DNA from: Sedimenticola_A sp040506895
Lineage (GTDB): Bacteria; Pseudomonadota; Gammaproteobacteria; Chromatiales; Chromatiaceae
Assembly: GCA_040506895.1 (NCBI GenBank)
Contig: JBEVVY010000001.1
Coordinates: 744,001 to 808,000, forward strand
DNA length: 64,000 nucleotides
Direction of reading: 5' to 3'
The stretch's first letter is position 1. Every line of letters starts with the position of its first letter. Shown piece after piece: positions 38,205 through 46,825 of the stretch. Position numbers and translations under genes: made by a program. The notes under the pieces were generated by a model, which saw nothing but the letters and a program-made list of their open reading frames with translations, searched no databases and was not told the origin of the DNA.

Positions 38205-39269
38205 CTATGAGATGTGGCTACAAAAACTTTTGCCTATCACCTTTCCAAGTCTTACAGGTACTGCATTACCAATCATGGTACCTATAGCGGACATATTGAC
38301 TTTCTCTTTTGGGGGCACGAATTTGTAGGATTTAGGAAATGTCTGCAGTACTGCTGCCTCCCTTAGGGATATTGCACGATGTTGCTCCGGGTGCCCAAAC
38401 CGGCCATTACCAAATCCATAACTTTGAGTAGTTATCGTTGGGCTTGGCTCATCCCAAATCATTCTGGCATATACACTTACATAGCCTCTACCTGATGATT
38501 TCTTGTGACATTCAGCCCTTAAACTCTCTGGCCAATCACGCCACGTACCGCCAGGGATCGACTTTTTTATTCTTTTCAGATTTAGTGGAGATAAACCAGC
38601 AGACATATGGAGTTTATCCTTCTTACATTGCTCACCTGCCGATATCGGAGGCAGCTTTCCAATTGCCTGCCTAACTGTTCTGTACTTATTTGGTCGGTGT
38701 GTCGGTTTTATTAATTCGACTTCACCGATCTTTGAAGCAAGCAGTACATGCCTATTTCGGCTCTGAGGCATGCCATAGTCAGGACAAAATATTTTCTTAG
38801 CCCAAACCTTATACCCAAGGTCTTCCAACTGGCTTACAAAATCATGATAGACCTGATGTCGCGTAACCTCTGGAACATTTTCCATAGTTACAAGATCAGG
38901 CATAACTTCTTCAATAAGGCGAGAAAAGGCATAAAGCAAAGGCCACTTTTTGTCGTTTTCTACATCGCGACCATGAGAGTATTTTGAAAAAGGTTGGCAA
39001 GGCGCACATCCGGCTAGTAACCTAAAATGCCCTTTTGGATATAGAGCTTGTATTTCATCCCCAGAAAGCTCCTGGACATCCTTATTTATAAACTCTGCTC
39101 CAGGGTTATTCTTTTCATATGCGTATTTACAAATATTTTGAATATCATAACCTGCAACAACATTAACGCCAGATTTTATGAGCCCATGCGTCAATCCTCC
39201 TGCGCCACAGAATAAATCTACTGCAGATATCTTCTTCGAAAGGCTATTTTTGTTGCTGATTGATTTCAT
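38205..39269 (-). CDS. dcm: DNA (cytosine-5) methyltransferase
   Basis: 354 residues, C5 methyltransferase fold. Motif I AVDLFCGAGGLTHG binds S-adenosylmethionine. Motif IV GCAPCQPFS has catalytic C91. Motif VI is MENVPEV, motif VIII QSRNRHVLLAS, and motifs IX-X include PTITTQSYGFGNGR and IGNAVPVRLG. It overlaps the end of the upstream GHKL-TIR gene by 4 bases, so the two are co-translated. No restriction endonuclease gene of classical type is nearby. The methylase could mark host DNA for the neighbouring effector. Gene symbol given only as family label. Confidence 0.93.
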   Translation of the reverse strand: MKSISNKNSLSKKISAVDLFCGAGGLTHGLIKSGVNVVAGYDIQNICKYAYEKNNPGAEFINKDVQELSGDEIQALYPKGHFRLLAGCAPCQPFSKYSHGRDVENDKKWPLLYAFSRLIEEVMPDLVTMENVPEVTRHQVYHDFVSQLEDLGYKVWAKKIFCPDYGMPQSRNRHVLLASKIGEVELIKPTHRPNKYRTVRQAIGKLPPISAGEQCKKDKLHMSAGLSPLNLKRIKKSIPGGTWRDWPESLRAECHKKSSGRGYVSVYARMIWDEPSPTITTQSYGFGNGRFGHPEQHRAISLREAAVLQTFPKSYKFVPPKEKVNMSAIGTMIGNAVPVRLGKVIGKSFCSHIS

Positions 39270-41167
39270 TCTTCTACTACCGCCACTCGCTTAATCTCCG
39301 CCATAATCAAATCTTGTGATTTTGAATCATGGTTTAGTGCTTTGGTTATTCCTTCAATCTTCTCTACCACACGATTGGCCTCATTAAGAGGCATGCTTAT
39401 TGTGTCATCTGTACCAATGGTTACATTCGCCCAAACCACATCTACGTTAAGAGGCTTTTTTGGTGAATAAGCATTTAAGTTAAAAATGTCATGATCACTT
39501 TTTGTAATCCAACCTGCTCCTACTTCAGATACGGCAGCCCAGCTTCCCGCCATTGATTCACTGGTGACATAAATCACATATATCTTCTCGGTAGAATAAC
39601 TCTCAACAAAAAAATCTCTCAGGTAATCAAAAATGGGGGCGTTCCTGGGAATGGTTGAATCAGGATTATCGGATGACGTATATATAATCTCTTCAGCTGG
39701 AACTCCATTAAAAATTAGTAAGTCACATATAAAATCGCAAATCGATTTATCAGCATAAGAATGACTAATCAGCAGTTTTTTCTTTGAACTATCAATTGCC
39801 TTTTTGATACCCATGCTTGGGAGGTTGTTGTTAATTGCCTTCTCAATAAGTCCTTCTAACTCTTCCTCACTTAAGCTCTCTACCTTGTACTTCTTTGTGA
39901 TGCTTGAGGCTGCTGAAGTCGATGCCTTATCTTTAAAAGCATCTACCTGCTTTTTAAAAGTATCCTCGCGCTCCTTATTCTTAGCATTTTTTTCTGCTTC
40001 TTTTTCTTGTTTTAAATAACTAGCGTATTTGACCCTTAAAGCGACGACCTTAGGTAGCAACTCCTTTCTCACGTAGCTGATAACTTCTTGATATCTTTCA
40101 TCATCGCTTTTATATCCCTGTCTATTACTAAGAGCCATATCAGGTAAACTGGTTTCCTCAAACAGATCCACATGCAACTGACCAACAATATAGACCTCAG
40201 TCATGGCATTCTTTCCAACAACAGGTAAAATGTTGTATTCACCTAATTTTTTATTGGAAAGAAGAGAGATAAAATTATCAGGAAAGTCTGTAGGGTCTAC
40301 TTTTCTACCTTTTGTTGATCGGTAAACTCCAATCCATCCTTTAATTTCAAGATCAAACGAATCCTCTTCACCATCTTTGCACTCTAACACCAACCCCTTC
40401 TTGTAGCTTGGCCATTTCTTCAACAAGTCCTTATCATATTGCTCTCTATTCTTCAGTTGACTATTAAAATGCCTTGATAGTTTTTCATATTCTTCCCCAA
40501 GGGTAATAAGACCTCCAAGTCCACGTATCAACTCCTCTTCAAAAGAATCAATTACAGTCTCAGACTTACCTACTTGTACATGGATACGAAATTCCGAGTC
40601 AACGAGAGGAAATATTTTAAGAAGGTTGTTTTTTATGGCCTTAACTGTTTTGTGAAGCGCATATTGGGGACTACGCATAACCACAGCCGTACCATTCCCA
40701 TCAATTTTAATAAAATCGATTTCATCTTCTGGTATTGGCTCAAGAAGGTGGTCTTCAGCTACTTGACGAGACAAAACAAACCCAGACTTTTCGCCATCTT
40801 TTATGGTTTTTATTTCTACATTAGGTGAGACAGATAACGCGGCAAGTTTTCCTACGCCTTTACGCCCCATTTTTCTTCGAGAACTATTACTACCTGAAAC
40901 ATACTCATCACCTTTTTGAGTTCTCGTCTCTTGGGCAACATTTAGATACTTCGCTATATCACCACCTTCGTAGGACATACCATACCCATCATCTTCAACC
41001 GTTAGCTTACCTTTTTCCTGAATTATGTAGACATTTTTCGCATTTGCATCGTAAGCATTAGCTATAAGCTCCGCCAAAATAAAATAGATGTTGGTATATA
41101 GGCTCGGACCAAGGAGTTCCAAAATTCGCGGATCAATAGATATCTTATATTCTTTGTTATCAGTCAC
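39266..41167 (-). CDS. MORC-like GHKL ATPase fused to a TIR-like domain
   Basis: 633 residues. Bergerat ATP-binding fold: N box ELIANAYDAN (E33, N37), G1 box EDDGYGM (D59-M64), G2 box GRKGVGK (101-107). A beta-rich S5-like region follows to about 350, then a charged coiled coil (380-425). From 463 a TIR-like domain begins with KLLISHSYADK and ends with SESMAGSWAAVSEV, which matches the TIR pattern S-x5-SW-x4-E with E548 as candidate catalytic glutamate. Related GHKL/MORC proteins occur in prokaryotic restriction-like clusters with 5mC methylases. First gene of the operon with dcm and the TPR gene. NADase activity is inference. Confidence 0.8.
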   Translation of the reverse strand: MTDNKEYKISIDPRILELLGPSLYTNIYFILAELIANAYDANAKNVYIIQEKGKLTVEDDGYGMSYEGGDIAKYLNVAQETRTQKGDEYVSGSNSSRRKMGRKGVGKLAALSVSPNVEIKTIKDGEKSGFVLSRQVAEDHLLEPIPEDEIDFIKIDGNGTAVVMRSPQYALHKTVKAIKNNLLKIFPLVDSEFRIHVQVGKSETVIDSFEEELIRGLGGLITLGEEYEKLSRHFNSQLKNREQYDKDLLKKWPSYKKGLVLECKDGEEDSFDLEIKGWIGVYRSTKGRKVDPTDFPDNFISLLSNKKLGEYNILPVVGKNAMTEVYIVGQLHVDLFEETSLPDMALSNRQGYKSDDERYQEVISYVRKELLPKVVALRVKYASYLKQEKEAEKNAKNKEREDTFKKQVDAFKDKASTSAASSITKKYKVESLSEEELEGLIEKAINNNLPSMGIKKAIDSSKKKLLISHSYADKSICDFICDLLIFNGVPAEEIIYTSSDNPDSTIPRNAPIFDYLRDFFVESYSTEKIYVIYVTSESMAGSWAAVSEVGAGWITKSDHDIFNLNAYSPKKPLNVDVVWANVTIGTDDTISMPLNEANRVVEKIEGITKALNHDSKSQDLIMAEIKRVAVVEE

Positions 41168-41427
41168 ATAACGCTCCCTGCTTATTATTCTACAAAGCCA
41201 TTTCGGGTATTTAAGGCGAGTATAATATCCTTATAATCACTTGGACCTCATAGTTATTTTCTCATATTACAGTTTTGTATGAGAAGGGCTTACACCCGTG
41301 ATTATGCTCCACAACAACAAACTACCCAGCCGTAAGCTGCGGGGAACTAGACCCTCAGATAATAAAAAGGCCGCCAGGTTGTGCACACCCAGCGGCCCCG
41401 CTCCTAATGTTAGGAGTGTCGGTTGGG

Positions 41428-41610
41428 TTAATCGCGGCCATCCAACCTCGATTGGAGCCAGTCCAGTACTTCAGACTCAACCCACCCCACCCTGTTGGGG
41501 CCGATTTGTACCCGCTTGGGGAATTTTCCGGCCTTTTCCAGTCGTGCAATGTGCTGCGGTGAATACAAGACCATCTCTTTGAGCTGGCGCTTTGATAGTA
41601 GCCTCATCAC
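41428..41610 (-). CDS. AlpA-like excisionase/regulator
   Basis: 60 residues. LLSKRQLKEMVLYSPQHIAR and FPKRVQIGPNRVGWVESEVLDWL form the winged helix-turn-helix of AlpA-type proteins, which activate integrase genes or act as excision factors in tRNA-borne islands. It sits about 200 bases from attR, the right place for such a gene. An integrase partner is missing. The start may be the second Met. Confidence 0.88.
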   Translation of the reverse strand: MMRLLSKRQLKEMVLYSPQHIARLEKAGKFPKRVQIGPNRVGWVESEVLDWLQSRLDGRD

Positions 41611-41739
41611 GAAGCCCTCCTATGTGGAGGAGCACCGCGATGCCCCAGGTTACGACAATACCCAGGCAAGACTAAGCCTATGCTTTTTTTGGGGAAATAA
41701 CTAGAAGGCAGCTAGAGCTGCTGAGAGAGAAAAAATTAG

Positions 41740-41759
41740 GGTGGACTAAAAGGTGGACT
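41740..41759. repeat. Island-end repeat, right copy
   Basis: GGTGGACTAAAAGGTGGACT; 19 of 20 bases match 3800-3819 in the same orientation. Lies 55 bases inside attR. Confidence 0.5.
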
Positions 41760-41814
41760 GAATTTACAAGAAAATCAATATTTCTTTTTATTTCAATTGC
41801 TTATTAGTGAATAA

Positions 41815-41830
41815 TGGTGCCCGGGGCCGG
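41815..41830. repeat. Right attachment repeat (attR) inside tRNA-Leu
   Basis: The last 16 bases of the tRNA-Leu gene including CCA, identical to 3664-3679. Confidence 0.85.
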
Positions 41831-41902
41831 ACTTGAACCGGCACGATCGCAATGATCGGCGGATTTTAAGTCCGCTGCGTCTACCAATTTCGCCACCCGG
41901 GC
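41815..41902 (-). tRNA. leuZ: tRNA-Leu(UAA)
   Basis: 88 bases including CCA. Acceptor GCCCGGG pairs with CCCGGGC; anticodon loop CTTAAAA with anticodon TAA; long variable arm (GATCATTGCGATC region); T loop TTCAAGT. Third in the order Gly-Cys-Leu behind pgsA, as in E. coli. It is the integration target of the island. Confidence 0.97.
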
Positions 41903-41929
41903 AAGGTGTTTCACATACGGAGAAAAAAG

Positions 41930-42003
41930 TGGAGGCTGAGCCCGGAATCGAACCGAGGTCCACGGCTTTGCAGGCCGCTGCATAACCACTCTGCCACTCA
42001 GCC
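41930..42003 (-). tRNA. cysT: tRNA-Cys(GCA)
   Basis: 74 bases including CCA. Acceptor GGCTGAG pairs with CTCAGCC; anticodon loop CTGCAAA with anticodon GCA; T loop TTCGATT. 27 bases before tRNA-Leu. Confidence 0.97.
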
Positions 42004-42068
42004 AATGGTCATTATCTGAGGCGGAAAGTATCCTGTAAAAAGAGGCCTTTTTCCACCTTTATATGGAC

Positions 42069-42096
42069 AAAACCCCGGGCCGTGGCCCGGGGTTTA
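42069..42096 (-). terminator. Strong hairpin between tRNA-Gly and tRNA-Cys
   Basis: AAACCCCGGGCC / GGCCCGGGGTTT with almost no spacer; read on the minus strand it is followed by TTTT. It may terminate or attenuate transcription after tRNA-Gly or act as a processing site in the tRNA operon. Confidence 0.7.
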
Positions 42097-42105
42097 TCCT
42101 GAATT

Positions 42106-42181
42106 TGGAGCGGGAAACGAGATTCGAACTCGCGACCCCAACCTTGGCAAGGTTGTGCTCTACCAACTGAGCTATTCCCGC
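42106..42181 (-). tRNA. glyW: tRNA-Gly(GCC)
   Basis: 76 bases including CCA. Acceptor GCGGGAA pairs with TTCCCGC; anticodon loop with GCC between CCTT and AAGG; T loop TTCGAAT. First tRNA downstream of pgsA. Confidence 0.97.
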
Positions 42182-42326
42182 ATCGCCAGATGCGCGGGCT
42201 ATTGTAATGGCTTGGTCATAACTGTCAAGAGAAATAGCTTCGTCGGGCTATATTTCAGCATGAATGGCTACAGGATATGCCAGCCGACGCATGTCGACAG
42301 ACCCAGGCCTGGACGGCCCGCGGCAA

Positions 42327-42917
42327 CTAGCTGTTTTCGTCGCTCTTTTCTGTCGCTTCAGCGGCACTGCTGAGACTGGGCCAGGCCGCCCGCAGGTAGA
42401 CCACCATGGACCAGAGGGTCAGTATCACCGCTGCATAGAGCAGGACATAGCCGACGGTATAGACGGGCAATCCAGCAATCGGTTCACGGTATATGAGCAG
42501 AAAGATCGCGATCATCTGAAAAGCGGTCTTGATCTTGCCGATGACCGATACGGCCACCTGGGCACGGGCACCGATCTCCGCCATCCACTCGCGAAGCGCG
42601 GAGATGGTGATCTCCCTGCCGATGATCACCGCCACCGGCACAGCCAGGGCGGGTACGGGATCGGCCTCAACCAGTAGGATCAGTGCCGTGGCTACCATCA
42701 ACTTGTCCGCCACGGGATCGAGAAAGGCCCCGAGGGGCGAGACCTGTTCCAGTCTCCGGGCAAGGTAGCCGTCGAGCCAGTCAGTGACCGCGGCGAGAGC
42801 GAAGACGATGGCGCAGGCCATGCTCGCCTTCTCCCACGGCAGGTAGAAGAGGACCACGAACACCGGGATCAGCGCTATGCGCAGCAGTGTCAGAATGTTG
42901 GGTATGTTAAGCAGCAT
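42327..42917 (-). CDS. pgsA: CDP-diacylglycerol-glycerol-3-phosphate 3-phosphatidyltransferase
   Basis: 196-residue inner-membrane enzyme that makes phosphatidylglycerophosphate, the first committed step to phosphatidylglycerol and cardiolipin. The CDP-alcohol phosphotransferase motif DWLDGYLARRLEQVSPLGAF followed by LDPVADKL has all conserved Asp and Gly positions. Four or more transmembrane segments; N-terminus NIPNILTLLRIALIP is typical. It follows uvrC after 8 bases, as in E. coli, and precedes the tRNA cluster. Confidence 0.97.
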   Translation of the reverse strand: MLLNIPNILTLLRIALIPVFVVLFYLPWEKASMACAIVFALAAVTDWLDGYLARRLEQVSPLGAFLDPVADKLMVATALILLVEADPVPALAVPVAVIIGREITISALREWMAEIGARAQVAVSVIGKIKTAFQMIAIFLLIYREPIAGLPVYTVGYVLLYAAVILTLWSMVVYLRAAWPSLSSAAEATEKSDENS

Positions 42918-42925
42918 GCGCTGGC

Positions 42926-44734
42926 TTACTCCTCTCCGTGAAAGGCTTCATATATCTGTGTGGCCAGGTTCAGGCTGATCCCTTCCACCTTTGCCAGGTC
43001 CTCAATGCCTGCCCTGCTGATGCCCTGCAGGCCACCGAACTGCTTCAGGAGCCGCTGACGGCGTTTTGGGCCGACACCGGGTATCTCTTCGAGCAGCGAG
43101 GTATTGCGCCGGCGTTCCCGCCTCTGGCGGTGCCCTGTGATGGCAAACCGGTGGGCTTCATCACGGATCTGCTGGATCAGGTGGAGGGCCGGCGAGTCCG
43201 CTGGCAGTATAATCGGGGCATCTGTGCCAAACAAGAAGAGCTGTTCCATGCCCGGCTTCCTGGTGACGCCTTTTGCGACACCCACCAGGGAGACCCCGGT
43301 GACAGCCAGCTCTTCGAGCACTGTAGCTGCGGCACCCAACTGCCCTTTTCCGCCATCAATGAATAGGATATCCGGAAGCTTTCCCTCCCCCTCCTGGATT
43401 CGCGTATAGCGCCGGCTGAGCGCCTGCTCCATTGCCGCGTAGTCATCTCCCGGAGTGATGCCCTCGATGTTGAATCGCCGGTAGTCGGATTTAAGGGGGC
43501 CATCACGATCGAAAACCACGCAGGAGGCAACCGTCAGCTCCCCGGCGGTATGACTGATATCGAAGCACTCCATTCTGCCCGGCAACTCGTCGAGTTCCAG
43601 CGCCGAGTGCAGCGCCTCCAGGCGCTTCTCCATGCCCGATTTGCTCGCCAGTCGCGAATCCAGTGCCAGGCGTGCATTCTGTGTCGCCATCTTCAACCAG
43701 CGCGCCCTGTTGCCCCTGACGCTGGAGCGTATTTTTATCTGCCGTCCCGCCTGCTCTCCGAGCACCTTCTCCAACACGCCGCAATCCTCCGGGATGTCAC
43801 TGACGATGATCTCCTGGGGTACCTGTTTTCCGATGTAGTGCTGGGCAAGAAAGGCGGAAATCACCGTGGCTTCGGTGGATTCTGCCGGGGAGCGGGGAAA
43901 AAACACCTTGTTGCCCAGATTCCGGCCGGACCGTATATAGAAGAGCTGCACGCAGTGGACTCCGCCAGCCGAGCAGCAGGCCACGATATCCAGGTCGCCA
44001 TGCTCCCCGCTCACATACTGGCGCTCCAGTATGCGTCTCAACGACGCAATCTGATCCCGATAGCGAGCCGCCTGCTCAAACTCCAGGTGCTCGGAAGCCG
44101 TCTCCATGCGCGAGACGAGGTTGTCGATCACCTGCCCAGCCTTCCCCTCGAGGAACAGAGCGGCATCACGCACATCGTTTGCATATTCAGCCTCTGAAAC
44201 CAGGTCGACACAGGGCGCCGTACAGCGTTTGATCTGGTACTGCAGGCAGGGTCTCGAGCGGTTCCGGTAGAAGCTGTCCTCGCACTGCCTCACCGGAAAG
44301 AGCTTTTGCATCAGTTGCAGGGTCTCCCGCATGGCACCGGCATTGGGATAGGGTCCGAAGTAGCGCCCCCGGGCTTTCCTGGCCCCCCGGTGGAAGGCCA
44401 GGCGTGGAAAAGCCTCGTCCGAGAGAAAGATATAGGGATAACTCTTGTCATCCCGCAGCAGCACGTTGTACCTGGGCTTGAGGCGCTTGATCAGGTTGTT
44501 TTCGAGGATAAGCGCTTCGGCTTCGGTATGGGTTACCGTCACCTCGATGGCATCGATCTGGGACACCATGGACTGGATTCGCCGATTCAGCGAACGGGTA
44601 AAGTAACTGCTGACCCTTTTTTTCAGCTCCCTCGCCTTTCCCACGTAGAGAATGTCACCCGATGCGTTGAGCATACGGTAGACACCGGGACGGGTCGTCA
44701 GGGTTTTCAGAAAGGCCTTGTGATCGAAACTCAC
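42926..44734 (-). CDS. uvrC: Excinuclease ABC subunit C
   Basis: 602-residue nuclease that makes both incisions in nucleotide excision repair with UvrAB. N-terminal GIY-YIG domain (TRPGVYRMLNASGDILYVGK); UvrB-binding UVR region around residue 205-240 (VSRMETASEHLEFEQAARYRD); C-terminal RNase-H-like nuclease domain (ECFDISHTAGE, DILFIDGGKGQL); and two helix-hairpin-helix motifs at the end (SLLEEIPGVGPKRRQRLL). Length matches the family. It starts 3 bases after the uracil-DNA glycosylase stop, inside the gacA-udg-uvrC-pgsA transcription unit. Confidence 0.98.
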   Translation of the reverse strand: MSFDHKAFLKTLTTRPGVYRMLNASGDILYVGKARELKKRVSSYFTRSLNRRIQSMVSQIDAIEVTVTHTEAEALILENNLIKRLKPRYNVLLRDDKSYPYIFLSDEAFPRLAFHRGARKARGRYFGPYPNAGAMRETLQLMQKLFPVRQCEDSFYRNRSRPCLQYQIKRCTAPCVDLVSEAEYANDVRDAALFLEGKAGQVIDNLVSRMETASEHLEFEQAARYRDQIASLRRILERQYVSGEHGDLDIVACCSAGGVHCVQLFYIRSGRNLGNKVFFPRSPAESTEATVISAFLAQHYIGKQVPQEIIVSDIPEDCGVLEKVLGEQAGRQIKIRSSVRGNRARWLKMATQNARLALDSRLASKSGMEKRLEALHSALELDELPGRMECFDISHTAGELTVASCVVFDRDGPLKSDYRRFNIEGITPGDDYAAMEQALSRRYTRIQEGEGKLPDILFIDGGKGQLGAAATVLEELAVTGVSLVGVAKGVTRKPGMEQLFLFGTDAPIILPADSPALHLIQQIRDEAHRFAITGHRQRRERRRNTSLLEEIPGVGPKRRQRLLKQFGGLQGISRAGIEDLAKVEGISLNLATQIYEAFHGEE

Positions 44735-44737
44735 GCC

Positions 44738-45370
44738 CTATTGCTCTCCATCGATCAGTTCTCGTGAACGGGCAAACACAGCATAGAACATTTTATCCGT
44801 CAGCCGCCTGGTCTGTATGTTGTACCGGCTGCAGTGGTAGGAATCGACCAGGTAGTGGCCTGTCGGCAGTTTATGCAGACGGTTGTGGCCGAATTTGAAG
44901 GCGCCCTGCTTCAATCCAAGGGATTTCAGTATCGCAGTGTGGGCTATCGATCCCAGTGCCATGATCACCGCGCCCTCTCCCAGCGCCTCTATCTCACTGG
45001 CCAGGAAACGGTTGCACTGGTTGATCTCACTGGTCAATGGCCTGTTCTGTGGGGGCAGGCACTTCACGGCATTGGTTATTCGGCACCCCTCGAGTTTCAG
45101 ACCGTCATCGACTGAGAGGGAGCTTGGCGAGGAACTGAACCCGTAGCGGAAAAGGGCCTCGAACAGCAGCTTGCCGGAAGCGTCACCTGTAAAGGGACGT
45201 CCCGTGGCATTGGCGCCGTGCATTCCAGGCGCCAGGCCTACGACAAGAAGCTTCGCAGCTGCATCACCAAAGGGCCCTACCGGGGCTGAATGGTAAGCCG
45301 GATACTCATTTTTCAGCTGTGCAAGATAATCCGCCAGCCGCGGACAGAGGGTACAGCCCGGGTCGAACAA
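44738..45370 (-). CDS. Uracil-DNA glycosylase, family 5 (UDGb)-like
   Basis: 210 residues from TTG 45370. Motif A VVGLAPGMHGANATGRPFTG and NAVKCLPPQNRPLTSE are those of the UDGb family, which removes uracil and other deaminated bases. The C-terminal motif usually HPSxxN reads DSYHCSRYN, so Cys replaces Pro. Early cysteines (CTLCPRL) plus C103 and C121-type cysteines may bind a 4Fe-4S cluster, as in families 4 and 5. It lies between a response regulator and uvrC, two-to-four bases from each, so a repair role co-expressed with uvrC is likely. Confidence 0.8.
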   Translation of the reverse strand: MFDPGCTLCPRLADYLAQLKNEYPAYHSAPVGPFGDAAAKLLVVGLAPGMHGANATGRPFTGDASGKLLFEALFRYGFSSSPSSLSVDDGLKLEGCRITNAVKCLPPQNRPLTSEINQCNRFLASEIEALGEGAVIMALGSIAHTAILKSLGLKQGAFKFGHNRLHKLPTGHYLVDSYHCSRYNIQTRRLTDKMFYAVFARSRELIDGEQ

Positions 45371-45374
45371 CGAC

Positions 45375-46019
45375 TCAGGCCTTGTTGCCTATCAGGTGGT
45401 ATCTCAGTGCCAGGTGAGTGAGTTCCACATCGGTATCGACATTCAGTTTCTCAAACAGCCTGTGCCTGTAGGTGCTGACCGTCTTTGGACTGAGACAGAG
45501 AGAATCGGAGATATCCTGGGTCTTCTGCCCCTGGGTGATCATCAACAGCACCTGCATCTCCCGCTGGGAGAGCGCGCTGAATGGCGAATCGGCATCCACA
45601 CCCGCAAAACGGTCGAGCGTCATCTTCTTGGAGACATCGCTGGAGATGTATGGACGTCCTGCAGCCACGGTCCTGATCGCTTCGAACAGCTCGTCCGCGG
45701 GGCATCCCTTTGTCAGGTATCCCAGGGCGCCTGCCTCGTGCAGCTGTTCGGGGAATGGTGCATCGATATGAACGGTCAACGCAATGACCTGCGTTTCAGG
45801 AAGAATACGCCGTATCTTTCTGGTGGCTTCGATACCACCGATACCCGGCATGTTGATATCCATCAACACCAGGTTTGGCTGGAGTTCCCGGGCCTTCTCC
45901 ACCGCCTCTTCGCCGGAAATCGCCTCTCCAACGACAGAAATGTTGCTATCACCGCCGAGGATGCTGCGGAAACCCGTTCGCACCAACTCGTGATCATCAA
46001 CGAGTAAAACTTTAATCAT
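45375..46019 (-). CDS. gacA: Response regulator GacA/UvrY
   Basis: 214 residues from ATG 46019 (a longer frame reaches 46037). N-terminal receiver with D8, D9, phosphoacceptor D54 (VLMDINMPG) and the conserved Thr/Lys positions (ALTVHID, YLTKGCP). C-terminal LuxR/FixJ-type helix-turn-helix (LSQREMQVLLMITQGQKTQD, LCLSPKTVSTYRHRLFEKL). This matches GacA/UvrY, which responds to BarA/GacS and activates small RNAs that titrate CsrA/RsmA. Synteny with uvrC agrees with E. coli uvrY. Confidence 0.95.
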   Translation of the reverse strand: MIKVLLVDDHELVRTGFRSILGGDSNISVVGEAISGEEAVEKARELQPNLVLMDINMPGIGGIEATRKIRRILPETQVIALTVHIDAPFPEQLHEAGALGYLTKGCPADELFEAIRTVAAGRPYISSDVSKKMTLDRFAGVDADSPFSALSQREMQVLLMITQGQKTQDISDSLCLSPKTVSTYRHRLFEKLNVDTDVELTHLALRYHLIGNKA

Positions 46020-46500
46020 ACAGTCTCCGAGGTGCACTGATCGGCATTTGCGCCATTCTTTTTTTGCAGCTAAACCTCAAATTTTTTCAGCTGGCGTTCC
46101 CTGCGCGCTTCTCCTGGAACTGAGTGACAGACCGGGATTTCGTTGAAACCCTCCCTGGATTTTCAAGCCCACAAAGGATAAATGGGTTTGTTTGAGGTTT
46201 CAAATGCTTAATTGACTATTTATAAGTGATCTAAAGTCAGCCGGGTATCAATGATCTTTTGGAGTAATTACATTCCCGCTGAGCAAAAAAACGCCGACGG
46301 GAGAAGTCGGCCGAAGCATGGAGGCAGATCGATTCCGCATACTTCATCAACAGGGTAAATGGATATTTTACTTCCCTAGATTAACCCCCAGAAGGCGACA
46401 GTTCAGCTAACTGACAGTTAACCACTATCGCGGCGTCAAAAAGGGCTCTCCTGCCCTTTTTTCGAACCGAAGGGTTCTCACCAAGGCCTGTGCCCTCCCA
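46020..46500. other. Intergenic region between gacA and tRNA-Ser
   Basis: About 480 bases without an open frame. It contains the gacA promoter, a short hairpin GCCGAC/GTCGGC with a GGGAGAA loop (46293-46311), and a terminator hairpin at 46438-46462. The GGA-containing loop resembles a CsrA/RsmA-binding site, but only one is clear, so I do not call an RNA gene. Confidence 0.35.
46438..46462. terminator. Terminator hairpin
   Basis: Stem AAAAGGGC / GCCCTTTT with a TCTCCT loop and flanking A and T runs, so it could act on either strand. Second hairpin downstream of tRNA-Ser. Confidence 0.7.
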
Positions 46501-46540
46501 AAAATGAGAAAGCCCCGCTGGTGCGGGGCTTTCTCATTTT
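46501..46540 (-). terminator. Terminator of tRNA-Ser
   Basis: Perfect 18-bp stem AAAATGAGAAAGCCCCGC with loop TGGT, ending in T4 on the minus strand. It is three bases from the tRNA 3' end. Confidence 0.9.
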
Positions 46541-46542
46541 TT

Positions 46543-46633
46543 TGGCGGAGGGACAGGGATTCGAACCCTGGAAGGGCTATTAACCCTTGCTGGTTTTCAA
46601 GACCAGTGCATTCAACCGCTCTGCCATCCCTCC
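46543..46633 (-). tRNA. tRNA-Ser(UGA)
   Basis: 91 bases including GCCA. Acceptor GGAGGGA pairs with TCCCTCC; anticodon loop CTTGAAAA with TGA; long variable arm (AAGGGTTAATAGCCCTT); T loop TTCGAAT. Confidence 0.97.
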
Positions 46634-46825
46634 AAAACGAGGCGGAAGAATACCCGATTGCCTCAGCCTGTTCCACCCCTGTTGTCAAAAATAGTTCATG
46701 AAATGGGCTACCTTGTAATATTGAAATTACGCCCCAATAAAGTATCCTGTGGAACCAAATCGGCCACTGGGAAGTCTCAGACTTAACAGACCGGTTGGAC
46801 AACAAACTAAGGAGTGATTAACCCC

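Noticed and set aside
41298..41582. 94-codon plus-strand frame at the island right end
   Set aside because: It lies antisense to the AlpA-like gene, whose motif content is clear.
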